Part shown: positions 52,745-63,812 of the stretch, one piece after another
Position numbering within the stretch: the first letter of the stretch is position 1
Layout: each line of letters begins with the position of its first letter
Assembly: GCA_948146395.1 (NCBI GenBank)
Contig: OX411543.1
Span: 34,801,058 to 34,865,057 of the forward strand
DNA from: Fragum whitleyi
Lineage: Eukaryota > Mollusca > Bivalvia > Cardiida > Cardiidae
DNA length: 64,000 nt
Direction: 5' to 3'
The notes under the pieces: model-generated
The model's input: only the letters and a program-made list of their open reading frames with translations
Told to the model about the DNA's origin: nothing
Database searches by the model: none
Made by a program: the position numbers and the translations under genes

Positions 52745-53217
52745 TTATTTAGTACATACAACGCATGTAAGCTCGAGCCCTCTTGTATACGGCGGATCTG
52801 GTAAAGTTCCCGCAGCTTCAACAAAATAGAAAAGTTCGCCGTTACTGTCACCACCTTGCCCCGGAATTTTCTCTGGGTGTTCGTCAACACATTTCAAATT
52901 TGATCGCTCTTGAGAGTGATAGGTTGTCATCAAATACCCAGAATACTCTTTGGTCCAGCCTGTGTAGCATTCCATCCGGGCAGGTATCATCAATATGGCG
53001 GACTTTCCTCTCACTTCACACACCGCACAAGAAACATCTTGTTCTTGCATCGGTTCTCCAAATATCGATTTTGTTTGAGCATTGGCTTCAAACTCTGCAT
53101 TATAAATGTATCCCCCATCATTACCGGGGTGATGTTTGCCATGTTGGGGATCTGACGGAAGGCAGATGGTGTGAGAAGGACCTCCAGAATGTGTATAATG
53201 GCTTCCACTCGCATATC
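52745..53217 (-). CDS. Paralogue B exon 3: C4-like domain and stop
   Basis: Starts GYASGSHYTHSGGPSHTICL and ends ELTCVVCTK TAA. Central motifs DVSCAVCEVRGKSAILMIPA and WTKEYSGYLM are nearly identical to paralogue A; the region after PQHGKH is the most divergent. Acceptor GTTTTTTAG. Confidence 0.88.
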
Positions 53218-56200
53218 CTAAAAAACAATAAACAGAATTAAAATTATTCGACGCAAAGTTGTTTCATAGGCATGCTTTTGCCAAAAATACACTCTGCAGT
53301 AGAAAAAATCATACAGTATATCTAACTTTTCTTCATCTAAAATATGAAAAGCAAAAATTCAAGATAAGGCTTGAAAATAATTCGCGTTGAATTTTCGATT
53401 AATTATATTTTCCAGGTATCTGTATACACAACCCTAATTTTAGAATTAACATTAGTCGATGGGGTCATTCTCACTGTTTTGACATCATGGAGATTTTCTC
53501 CTTTTATTCTGCGTAGTTAATGAACTGGCAGGGCGGGGCTTAACCGTGACGTAATTTGGTGAGTTCACTTTTCAATACTTTAGGTTCTTTTAAATTTTAG
53601 TCGATAATCATCGTTAACGCGTGCAAATAACTGTATCCTAAAAACTAAAGAATTCACGTGCTTTGAGAGAGTGAACACATTTCATCGTTTGGTTACCAAG
53701 GCCTCGTAACTTCAGCTTGGTTAAGCTGAAGTTACGAGGATTTGGTTACCAATCTACGATTTAAGGTCAAAAGATAGTTATGTCGTCTCTCTTTAGAAGT
53801 CGGTTATTTAAGATAAAAGCTGATTTCCCTTAACCTTAAGCGCAGCGACCCGTTACTTAGGCTCCGCCCTGCCAGGGCATTAATCATGGATAATACCTTT
53901 GAATTAGACGTTGCATACCCAATAAGTCTCATTTTAAACTCATTAAAACAACATTTGTTGATGTTTAATCGTGTCAAGAAATTGAGGAAAATCACGGTTT
54001 TCATTTACCGAGTCATATGAAAATGTAATTTCAGTGATTCGTCACAAGAGACATTATTCTACTGTCGCAAATATTCCACAGATAGTAAAATGGATCGATT
54101 CTTAAGTTATTTCAGGATGATTTCACATTGATACCATAATATGTATAGGATAAAAAACGAGTGCCGTGGTATATGGAAAAAAAGATACGAGCATCTTTGA
54201 GTGGCTATTTCCCATATACCGCGGCACGAGATATTTTATCTGACAATAAAAAAGGGTAAAACTCTTTGTGTTAAAACTGTAAAATGTGTAGTTACGTTGA
54301 AATTACTTATGAATTTGTCTCTGTTACTGTATACACATCTTTTGCATTAAACAGATCTTTTGCATTTTTTGCGACTAAAGAAAGTATTTTTGGGTAAAAA
54401 AAAAAAACACGCTCAAATGAAATGCTCTTAAGCTTCTGGAAATGACTCGGTACGCAAACCTGTCGTGATTCGGGTGCAAGACGCACCGCCATCGTATATC
54501 TGTAAATTCAACGCCCGGAGTTGTATCTGTGATATATGCTGTTAAAAAGTGTTCTCTGATTGGCCTTCGAGCGTGTTGCTATTTTTCATTGCTTAAATGT
54601 ACAAGAGATGTTAGACAACGCTTGAAGCGAATAGGCCAATCAGAGAACAGCATTTCAAAAGCATATACGTTAGATAAAGCTAGTGGCTAATTCCCATCTT
54701 TTACTTAGAACAGCGTCATGAGCGTGTTCTTACTAAGTCAGATAGAAATTCTGATGCCATGGGAAATGGACACTCGCTATCAAAGCTCTCGTCTTTTTGA
54801 CATATGCCACGGCACTCGTTTACTATTCTTTACACCCTGCTCATTCGGAACTAGTAAGTACCTCAAAAATAACTGTAGTAATTTCAGTTCAAAGTTTAGG
54901 TAATTCGGCTTCTTGTGGTACTTTGGTTATATAATACGCTTGAAGAAATTACATTTTGTAGGGAACCATATCTTGGGCGATCGTTTGTGCTTCATTATTT
55001 TGAACAATCCTCTGTGTCGATTATCATAGAAGATGAAGCTGTATTTTTTTGTAGTTTAAATAATTGAAGTTTTAATTTTACAACCGCTTAAGAATAAATT
55101 TCACTTTTGCAATTTATATATTAAGGACGTTCGCTCGGTCGATTTCGGATTTACCACTATAAAAATGTTTGCGTTTGAGTTATCGTTATCAAACTATGAA
55201 TCCAAATTCAAATAACCACGTGAGTGTGTCATTTTGCTGCCCTCTGTCCTCCAAGCAAAATGGAATTTTATTAAAATACACTGCACAATGTTAAATTTAA
55301 CCCGTGAGACGCTTGTAAAAACTTTTCTTGCGTGAGTATGACAACAATGCCAACAATAACACATACAGTATACATTGCTCAAGCGACCACTCCCATTAAG
55401 CGACCACTTCTATTCAGCGACCATCATAAACAGACCCTTCTCCGTAAACAAACTATCTTAAGAGTGGGTATTAACAAATTAAGTAATGTTTATTATTAAA
55501 TCAAATGTTGTTTGAAACCATTAGAATCGTCTCAACAAGACGAATCAAATGGGTTCGAACATCATAGGATTTATTAAGACTTATACCACAGTTGTGTTTA
55601 TGACGCTATCAAAACGACCTGTCATCTTCACTCTGAAATATTATATTAGCGACTAATCTAATAAGCGACCGCTTTTTGTGGTCCCCTAAGTGCTCGCTTA
55701 AAGCCCCGGGCTGCGTTTAGAGAAAAAAATCGCTATTTCGCGAACATTCTTTGAATAATTATTCTGGATTTAGTCTTATGAAGGATGAGTTACAAAAAAT
55801 ACAAATCAATCGACAAATGGTGTTTTTTTTTTTTTTTTTTTTTGGGGGGGGGGGGGTGGGGCATTATCTGCCGTATAGAGTTTGGTCACGTGAAATACGC
55901 AGATGCGGAGGAGCGGTGATGCGCTTTATTCAAATTGGACCCCGAAATGTTGCGGGTCATCAAATCATCAAATTAGGCCTATATTTAGATTCTCGCGTTA
56001 TAAAAAATTGCAATACCGAAAATTTGAATAACAAATTCAAGCTTATCTTTGAGAATTAAAGTTTAGCTTTTGTGAACATAGTCTTTTTAGATCACTGTCT
56101 TGCGTTTCGGAAATGTTCGCGTAAACAGACGAGGGCTTTAACACAAGTTCTACAGTAATAATTTCAACAGAAAAAAATCTACCTGTGTAAACTGTTGTTG

Positions 56201-57512
56201 AATCGTTAGGACAAATAGTTCGTCCCCAGCGGATGTAGGTCACATATCGCTCTAAAATGGATATGAAAAAAATATAAACAAGGATTATGGCAAGGCACCT
56301 ACTTTATTAAGAGAGCTTAATACCTTTTCGAAAGCACAAGAAAATATATCAATTCTAGTATAATAAAAATCAGCCACCGTTGTAGCGCAGTTGGTAGTGC
56401 ATCAGACTGTCAATCTAGGGGTCTCGGTTTCGATTCCCGACGGCAGTACTCATTCTTTCCGACTATTTGTCTCTCACCAACGGGTTGATCATTGAAGACC
56501 TATTTGGGAGAGCAGCTGTAGGAAGAAAATGGTGTAATGGCAGTACTAGTACGGTGAGAGATATTCCAGGAATCTATTGTTAGGTACTCAAGCCGCTGCA
56601 ATATAACTGAAAGATTGTTGAAAGCGATATCTTAACAAATAAGGCACCCAATCAGTGCATATGAATGCGTGTATTGAAGTTTTATATGAAAGCTATCTTT
56701 TCGTTTTCATTTAGGTATAGAAAAAAATCACAAAATGAATCAATTCTTTTTTTCTCTTCTTTTCTTCAATAAAAAACGTCGTTCCAACTTTATCACTTTA
56801 AAGATATTAAAATTGAGCCGGTGCGTGACATTTCCAACAATTTCAAATGTGCGCAAAGGAAAGACTCTGGTCAGTCTGCATAGTCTGACCAGAGTCTTCA
56901 CTTAACGTTTTGTAGATAAATACGGTCTCAAAGTATCTATAGATAGTTAGACAATCTTCTCATTGCACTATATAGCTGTCTATACTGTTAAATGTTTTCA
57001 TCTCATGCACTTGTCAAATTGTTGGAAATGTCACAGGCTCAATTATGTTTGATACAATTGATAGAGAACTTCTATACGCGAGGAAGATTATTTTAATTCT
57101 CTACAAACAAACGAAGCCACTAACCTTTAGCATTGGACTCGTTACTTGAGTTGAGAAAGTCATGTGACAATCTTCCTATTGTGTTTTCAAAATCCTTCAA
57201 TGTTTCTGCCAGTTTATCAGCTGTTTCATCTAGCCGTTTACTCGTTTCTGCTTTATTAGTTTCAACATCTCTTTTCATTTTGTCTTTCTCTGCTCGTATG
57301 ATCCCAAGCTCTTCTTCCACTTTAATTGCAATGTCTTTGATTTCTTGTTGAGTCTTTGTTATACTACCAAACATATTCTCAACTTTAAACTCAAGTCGCA
57401 CCATTTTCTCCAATAGTTGTTCTTCGAAAGAAAATTTGTTGCATTGGGGTTCTATCGCATAAATAAAAAGAAGGAAGTTGAAAATAATGAAACAACATAA
57501 CATGTTAGCCAT
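52745..57512 (-). CDS. Secreted coiled-coil protein with short-chain-collagen-C4-like domain (paralogue B)
   Basis: Three exons: 57125-57512, 56183-56251 and 52745-53217; introns in phase 1; 309 residues. Same plan as the gene at 43788-49279: exon 2 is 69 bases and exon 3 is 473 bases in both. Shared motifs include CNKFSFEEQLLEKMVRLEFK, YIRWGRT.CP, SGGPSHTICLP and ELTCVVCT. The open frame continues upstream of the chosen ATG (57510-57512) to 57647, but MANMLCCFIIFNFLLFIYA is a clean signal peptide, which decides the start. The pair arose by tandem duplication. An extracellular role is inferred; substrate or partner unknown. Confidence 0.82.
53525..53875. mobile_element. MITE with CTGGCAGGGCGG ends and nested hairpin
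   Basis: CTGGCAGGGCGGGGC at 53525-53539 is inverted at 53861-53875 with one mismatch. Inside, GGTTACCAA (53691) and TTGGTTACC (53742) bracket a perfect hairpin with arms CCTCGTAACTTCAGCTT and AAGCTGAAGTTACGAGG. Confidence 0.8.
54158..54818. mobile_element. MITE with CGAGTGCCGTGG ends
   Basis: CGAGTGCCGTGGTATATG at 54158-54175 is inverted at 54801-54818 with one mismatch. An inner fold-back pairs TGTTCTCTGATTGGCCT with AGGCCAATCAGAGAACA (about 54548-54650). A related hairpin is at 62030-62120. Confidence 0.8.
54819..55382. other. Intron, nothing recognised
   Basis: Intron 2 of paralogue B; no feature recognised. Confidence 0.35.
55383..55705. repeat. AAGCGACCAC-type repeat
   Basis: AAGCGACCACTCCCATTAAG CGACCAC at the left and TAAGCGACCGC with the inverse GTGCTCGCTTAA at the right. 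A single AAGCGACCAATTAGG lies at 62293. Confidence 0.5.
55715..56130 (+). mobile_element. Family I repeat, copy 2
   Basis: Same orientation and order of shared strings as 15339-15760; interrupted by a T/G homopolymer block. Confidence 0.65.
55819..55860 (+). repeat. T tract followed by G tract
   Basis: About 24 T followed by about 12 G. Sequence length here may be unreliable. Confidence 0.9.
56183..56251 (-). CDS. Paralogue B exon 2: linker into C-terminal domain
   Basis: A 69-base exon encoding RYVTYIRWGRTICPNDSTTV then YT. Acceptor CCATTTTAG, donor GTAGAT, phase 1 to 1. Confidence 0.85.
56377..56640 (+). mobile_element. tRNA-headed SINE, family 1
   Basis: Head TTGTAGCGCAGTTGGTAGTG with loop CTGTCAA and B box GGTTTCGATTCCC, then the usual body ending GTTGAAAGCG. 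Confidence 0.8.
56816..57044 (+). mobile_element. Family A MITE
   Basis: GAGCCGGTGCGTGACATTTC at the left; TTGTTGGAAATGTCACAGGC at the right; internal palindrome GACTCTGGTCAG/CTGACCAGAGTC. In intron 1 of paralogue B, 80 bases from exon 1. Confidence 0.8.
57125..57512 (-). CDS. Paralogue B exon 1: signal peptide and coiled coil
   Basis: Signal peptide, then EPQCNKFSFEEQLLEKMVRL and a Lys/Glu-rich coiled coil ending NESNAK. Donor GTTAGT. Slightly shorter than its counterpart. No TATA box comparable to that of paralogue A was found upstream; a MITE-type end lies at 57617-57650. Confidence 0.8.
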
Positions 57513-57616
57513 TGCTTTAACAATGAAAAGATGTAATACGACGTCTGTTAATTCTCTATCAAGTGGTAGTTTCCGTATCTTTAGGAGCTGCTCTTCAATT
57601 AGTAGACTAATGAATA

Positions 57617-57650
57617 CGTGACCCGTCAGGCAAAAAAGGACCATCAAGGA
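57617..57650 (+). repeat. Family D MITE left end upstream of paralogue B
   Basis: GTGACCCGTCAGGCAAAAAA GGACCATC, 105 bases upstream of the chosen start codon of the minus-strand gene. Confidence 0.55.
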
Positions 57651-57769
57651 AGCGTTAGAGTCAAATAAAAATAAATGAGGTCGGTACGCCTGTGATTCCT
57701 ATTTTTCATTGGCAGATGAGTTACGCAATGGAGTAAGTCCGACGTCTGCGATGTAAATATTTAATTTTA

Positions 57770-58095
57770 TCTTATAACTATACAAATATCCGTGTGATAA
57801 CATCCCATATGATATTTTTTATGATATCACGTAATTATTTATAGAACAATGATATAGTGCGGTTATTTTTAGAAACTTGCATTTCAGTTAAAAACATCGG
57901 CGAAAAGAAGACAAATGGAGGTTATAAGATAAATATAAAACGTACTCAATGTATTGTATGAAAAAAAATATCTAACTCGGTTGTGGGAATTGATAATTGT
58001 CTCGGCAGAGCCTCGACAATCACCAGGCTCGACAATGACCAATTCTCCCAACCTCGTTAGATATCTTTTCTCATACAAAACACTAAGTATGTATA
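57770..58095 (+). mobile_element. Family H repeat with fold-back
   Basis: Inverse of 11990-12336: TATCCGTGTGATAACATCCC, AAATATCTAACTCGGTTGTG and CCAACCTCGTTAGATATC. Joined end to end with the family F copy. Confidence 0.6.
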
Positions 58096-58920
58096 CTTAG
58101 TTCCAAAAGAAAGTATGCACTTTTGAATTTTGAATATCTCTGAAATTACACAACCTATCGCCATGGAATGTCGTATGACTATCCACAAGAGTATGTACAA
58201 ATGATATTTGAAAACAAAAAATTACACGATGAGCAAAAACTTTCTGCTAAATTGAGACATTTGATTTTGCATATTTTGCATGTGCATTACGCATTTGACG
58301 AAAACTTGGTCTGAAAATGCATTCAGTTTAATTATTGCGGCTTTTCTAAGCATAAAATCACATTTCCAATACGATTGTGCATGATGCTACAGCGTGGTTT
58401 GACTACCAATAAACGTCGTTGAACAAAATCGAACCTTGTCAGATTTAGAACGTCATTAAATTGATTTAGCATTCATGTTCCTATAGAAATCAGGGTTATC
58501 ATTTTGTAAGGCAATTCATAAGCAAATCGAGATGTCATTGAACGCCATGGCACCACTCAAAGACAAGTTACCGGCCTAACAACGTAGCAATGTCTAGCGT
58601 TGACGTAACGTAACGTCTGCATAAAAATTAAAACTTTTGTTTGGAAATGGCTTGGAATTGCTTCTAAAACTCTAGAAATGCAACACCAACACATAGCTCT
58701 TACCAAAGAAAAAGTTGTAGGGAGGTCAAATCTCAACAATTTGTGCTTTGCCTGCGCGTATGCAGCATGCAATACTTTATACAAATCTGATTTGTCTTTT
58801 AATTTCAAAATGTCTTGGCTAAAGTATGATATCAAATTTACTCTAGATTTTTCTTTCAACTTTGTAAAAATCAATAGTAATACAAAAAGCGAAAGTGCAC
58901 ACTTTCTTATGGAACTCAGT
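58095..58920 (-). mobile_element. Family F element, copy 2
   Basis: TTAGTTCCAAAAGAAAGTAT GCAC at the left and AGTGCACACTTTCTTATGGA at the right are inverted ends. Inverse of 47270-48108. Confidence 0.75.
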
Positions 58921-58924
58921 ATAT

Positions 58925-59325
58925 TATATATTTAGTCAATTTACCGTGACGATGTCTTATATCTCCTCCATCGAAGAGACAAACATATTACGGTCGGTTT
59001 AAATTAGCGTGTTGACGATCCGCCGTCGAGATGTCGACTTGTCGGAGATACGCGGGCGATAGTCGTCGATAAAATATCTATCTCCACAAATCTACAAGAT
59101 TTCGTCGACTAGTCGGCAGAATTTTATTTGAAGATGAAACACACCGACAAGTCCACAATATCAGAAAAATCCACAATTGGACCAACAGATGAATTGGTCT
59201 TTCAATGACTGTTCGCCAATTTTATCATCGATATTCCAAAAAAAGTCAAGGCGCATCGGAGCTTTAAGGTTACAGTAGGCTTAAGCTCACCGACGTGTCA
59301 CCGCACTTGGAAATTCAGCATTTGA
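58925..59325. other. CpG-containing stretch, no gene recognised
   Basis: Repeated GTCGA/TCGAC strings (59020-59115) in AT-rich DNA; possibly a decayed element like 3060-3588. Confidence 0.3.
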
Positions 59326-59329
59326 ATCT

Positions 59330-59790
59330 GCAAATACACCGATCACTCGCTAGATTATATACAAGATAATCGTTTGTTTCAGTGCAAGATCGGTTTGTAT
59401 TTAATTAAGTGAAGAAAAGCTATAATTTCACGAGTGGCAGAGCAAAGAGTGAAAATGAAGCTTTTGTTGTTCACGAAATGAAACATGAATCGATCTTACT
59501 CGAAAAACAATCGATTATTCTATTTCTTTTATGCAAAAATGAGGCAAAATGTGAAATTTCTAGGACACATTTTCGTAAAGCGCGCCATTTTGAACGTGAT
59601 TTCTATGCAACGTTCATTGTGACGTCACTTATTTCGCACTGCATAGATAACGTCAGATAGGGTTAAATGCACAAAAGCAGGGTAAAAATTTTTGATAATT
59701 TCACTGCTTTTGCGGTGAGATTTTTAAATGATAATCTACCGTTATCGATAAACCACCAAAAAGCATTAAAGAAACTTTTTTTTACGTTTT
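59330..59790 (-). mobile_element. Family G repeat, inverse copy
   Basis: GATAATCGTTTGTTTCAGTG, TATGCAACGTTCATTGTGAC and TTTCACTGCTTTTGCGGTGA match the inverse of 11240-11640. Confidence 0.65.
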
Positions 59791-60004
59791 TGATCGTAAG
59801 CTGCGGTTATAAGTTGTGGTTTCGCGAATTAAAATGATATCTCACTTGAAAATGTTTATTGTTTCTGTGTAAATCACTACCGTAGCAGCCCGCACTCTTT
59901 ACGTACCGAAAAAGTATGGTGCAGAGTAGTCGAAAATTACGAAATCACTTTGTTTACGTCATCCTTTCTGTCAGAACAGGTGTTGGATAACATACAGCTT
60001 GTTT

Positions 60005-60265
60005 GTTTGTTTGAATGGTGTTTCACGTCGCTTCAAAAATCTTTCAGTTTTAACGCGTCGGCTGGAGCACCTTACAATGGATTACTGGTATTTCTCTCAC
60101 CAGTACTACCATCACATTCTTTCCTAGCCTCCAGCTGCTATCTCACAAAGGTTACGATTACCAACCCATTAGTGATAGACAAATAGTCGGAAAGGATGGG
60201 TGCAGCCCTCGGGAACCGAACCCGAGACCTCAAGACAGACAGTCCAGCAGCGCTATGACTGCGGT
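60005..60265 (-). mobile_element. tRNA-headed SINE, family 1
   Basis: Minus-strand copy from the TTTGTTTG-type tail to the decayed head (GCGCTATGACTGCGG). Confidence 0.75.
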
Positions 60266-61560
60266 TCACAAATACAGTTCTTAGTCTTCAATCTACCATG
60301 CAAAAACTCCTCAAATCTGAAGGGCTGATTAGTCAGTATTCATTTACTATCTATGTAACTGGAGTGACTTTAGAACATCTTCCATACAACTTTGATATTT
60401 GAACATTAGCATAACATGTTGTTGTTGTTTTTTTAAAGAATACTACGAATGCCAAATACAGTGATCCAAGTTTTTCATTTGCTGAATTTTGACAGGAATC
60501 TTGGGGTCTCGCAATATCCCTATCAACAAGCCAAAATAACATGAACAATGACCACAAATGTAGGGAAAAGGGTACGATTGTCAGATGGTGATGCTAATTG
60601 AAGGAGGATCACATAACATTTCCGAATACATATCGATACTTGTTTATCGAGATTGGTAATTTATTTACCTAAGTCTGTTCAGACAGTAAAATTGTGTTTG
60701 CAGAATTCACAGAACGTGCATGAATTGGCCTCAAAAAGGCTGGGTGAATGACTCCGGCAAAAACAAAAACATTAAGAGGGACGGCGTCGTACCCCTCACC
60801 TTCAAATTTTGAAATTTTCACAGGAGTACTCGCATCTATAGGGACCAGCGTACCATTTTAACCAATATGACTACATTTGAATGCAATACCACGGTTGGTC
60901 GCTAAGATGTTACATTTGGTGTTCGGTAGAGAATAATTTACGATACAGCGTTGGTTTAAATGATGCGGACTTTAGTTCCAGTCGAAAAATGCCAGGAACG
61001 TTAGTCCCAGTCGAAAAAAGGTCGGTTGTACGAGGGTTGTTCAAATTTTATCCGGAATGGGTCAATTAATCATTAGTGATAAAGCGGCATGGGAAAAAAA
61101 TAAATGCATATTTACGGGACGTTTTTGATGCCCAAACATGCTTAAACATAAAGATTAAATTCAACGGTAGATTAACATGGATTTCATACGCGAACAAAAT
61201 CACATAGGTATTCGGTAGCGGCGCACAGTACACGATGTTGGTAAGGTTATCGGAGATTCAGACAATTGCTGTTGCACAATCTAGCTTGACACAGCTCGTT
61301 AGTCGTGGACGAAAGAGGATTTTAAACTGCCCGTCCTTAAGGTGTGTTTTATGGTTTGTATAAGAGTATTAGAATCGAAAGGAACCCTTTGTAAATTGCA
61401 ATATACTCGGTAGTTGACGTCCCGACAGTTGCCTGAATAAGCTTCTTTCTGTCATTCTTCCCTTATCTTTTCTGTAATATTACGGAGCTTCGAAGCCTCT
61501 ACACTTTTGAAAAGAAAGTATTTGGAAGATTGAACCATTCCTTTTCAGCGTGACCAGTTT
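60266..61560. other. Intergenic, nothing firm
   Basis: CCAGTCGAAAAA occurs twice near 60977 and 61007; a mariner-like end is at 61029. No gene seen. Confidence 0.35.
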
Positions 61561-61576
61561 TTAATCTACGGGTATT

Positions 61577-61650
61577 TTTGTTGTTGTTGATTTTTTGTTG
61601 TTGTTGTTTTTTGTGTGTTTGTTTTTTTATGTTGTTGTTGTTGTTGTTTT
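61577..61650 (+). repeat. (GTT)n-rich run
   Basis: Interrupted TTG/TTT repeats. Confidence 0.8.
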
Positions 61651-62029
61651 AGATATGTCTTCTAAATGTCAGAAAAGAATACTTAAAGGTCTAAATTACC
61701 AGCGATCATGTGACGTCGCGTAGAACGTTCCAGACGTTCACCCTCCCACTATTTTAACGAGTCTTATCTAAAAATTCTAAGGTCAAATTACTTCAAATTA
61801 AGGCATGGCATACGTAATACTTATATCTTCAACTCATTAGAATTTTCAAGTTTTCAACTGACAGGGAAGAAAAAATCTTCACGAAAGAAGACCAAATCAG
61901 TAAGTTATTTCATCTACTGAGCCGGATAGTCGTTACCGAGAATTGTAGTAATATCACAGCGAGTTTTACTCTTTTTCATTGTTCAGAGGTTCTGGTAAGA
62001 AATACAGACAACATTAGAATACCGTGGTC
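61651..62029. other. Intergenic, nothing firm
   Basis: A 40-base exon-like stretch near 61868 is noted under rejected items. Confidence 0.3.
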
Positions 62030-62120
62030 TAAGTCAGATAGAAAATATCGTGCCGCGGTATATGGGCCATAGATATCCGCTTACGCTCGTGTCTATTTCC
62101 CATATACAACGGCACTCTTT
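62030..62120. repeat. Hairpin related to 54158-54818
   Basis: ATCGTGCCGCGGTATATGGG pairs with CCCATATACAACGGCACTC. Confidence 0.65.
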
Positions 62121-63526
62121 TTTTTTCCTATATGTTTATGTTTGTATCATATTCATTGAACTCAATTTAGATTCAATTTTATTTTTAAACCACTATTGAT
62201 TGGCTGACAGCAAGGTTACTAAAATCTTAAGCTTAGAATTGTGGACAAATTCATTAAAAAAGATTTCAAGACAATACAGTAAAACATGTGTTAAGCGACC
62301 AATTAGGGTACCATTAAAAAGGCGGACATTTATGGATTGGTCACTTTTTACATTATTAGTCCGGCAGAAAAATTTAACCCAGTAGTATGGTATAATTTTT
62401 TTTCTTGGCTGATTCTAATAGACCATGACTTACTTTCAAGAATCTGACTGATGACACCTTGTCATCATTGAGCATTTTTAGAAAATCGAGATGGCAGCAA
62501 GGACCCCATAAACGATAACATGTAGCCACTTGACTTATCTAGATGTTAGGTTTTTATGTGTTTTTGAAAATAGTTTTGACGTACAGATTCCAGTTTTAAG
62601 TAGCATGGTAAAAAACCAATTAAAGGAAACAATAAGTTTTGTACACAGCATTACAGCCAAATAGTAATATTACACGGCATTTAGTGAAGAAAGGATTCTG
62701 CTTGGCAAACCAAATTTCGGAATTATTACAATTACAGTAATGTCATATGATGTTAGATGCATTCCTGCATACTTAAAATCAGATTGGTAGTGCGATCACA
62801 AATGGTAAATTGACTTCTATACTTCAAGATGGCAGCCAGGAATGCAGAATTGAGAATAATGCCATTTGGTTAATTACAAACTAAATGACATTTATACTTA
62901 AGATAACTCTTAATCTGATATTTTGCCGGCTTCTGATAAAGCAATTGCTCAAAGTGATAATCAAAATTGTGGTTATCAGATAGGATGGCTGCCAAACAGA
63001 ATGGCTGCTTGTATGGCAACAACGAACTGGGAATAGGTGTTTACACAATCTTTTCTCAATTCTTTTTGTTTTGAAGAATTTTTTATCCTCTCTCCATCCT
63101 CTTTTCATCTAGTGTATTTTATCAGTGATTACACATGCATAATTTTTCTTAGTTTGATATGGCAGCCAGGAATGTAGACAAAAGCATTGTCTATCCTATC
63201 TTTATGCTGATTTTTTCTTTAAATGTTCCACTTTATTTTCCTTAGATTTTGTTGTTTTGATGTGAAGTTTTACTCCAAAATACATTATGTTAACGTCCTT
63301 ATTCTGACTCAAAGATGTCCAATGAACAAATAAATATCACTCTTCGACAATCCTTTGTTGATATTTTGTTTTGCTTAATTAATAAATGTTAGAAATCTTC
63401 TAGGCACCGAGGGCACCGAATATTGAAGCATGCCATAAAAGCTAAATTATTAATCTGAGAACATTCTACGGATAAAGAGCTCGTATCATAGATATTTGAC
63501 AATACTTATAAAGGTGTCACAGGTTT
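62121..63526. other. Intergenic with weak periodicity
   Basis: ATGGCAGCAAGGA (62487), ATGGCAGCCAGGAATG (62829) and ATGGCAGCCAGGAATG (63161) recur about 335 bases apart, suggesting an old tandem or dispersed repeat. Confidence 0.35.
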
Positions 63527-63702
63527 AATCGTACTTTTTCATCCGCGTAGTCTGACCAGACTCTTCACAATGCGATTTGTAGATAAATAAGGTCTAAAAG
63601 TATCTGTAAATGGTAGGAAAATCTTCTAATTACTCTATGCAACTGTATGGGCTGCTATTTGTTTTGGTGTCCAATTGTTAGAAAAGTCACGCACCGGCTC
63701 TT
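63527..63702 (+). mobile_element. Family A MITE, decayed
   Basis: GTCTGACCAGACTCTTCACA, TAGATAAATAAGGTCT and the right end AGTCACGCACCGGCTC. Confidence 0.6.
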
Positions 63703-63741
63703 CTAGATTTCACCAAATGAAAATATTAAGGATAAAGGCTA

Positions 63742-63812
63742 CAGCGATGGATTAGCGCAAAACAGTTGTAACTGCCTCTATATCTATAGGCAGTTACAAC
63801 TGTTTTGCACTG
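63742..63812. repeat. Long hairpin (family N)
   Basis: AGCGCAAAACAGTTGTAACT GCCT pairs with AGGCAGTTACAACTGTTTTGC around TATATCTAT; related to 9831-9913. Confidence 0.75.

Noticed and set aside
57560..57620. EEQLLKIRKL upstream of paralogue B resembling EEQLLEKMVRL
   Set aside because: Short and outside the preferred start; a clean signal peptide begins downstream, so likely chance.
58557..58874. 105-codon open frame, minus strand
   Set aside because: Lies entirely within the family F element, whose other copy is not open.
61868..61908. Exon-like stretch between a weak AG and CAGTAAGT
   Set aside because: Poor pyrimidine tract, no domain, no neighbouring exon on this strand.
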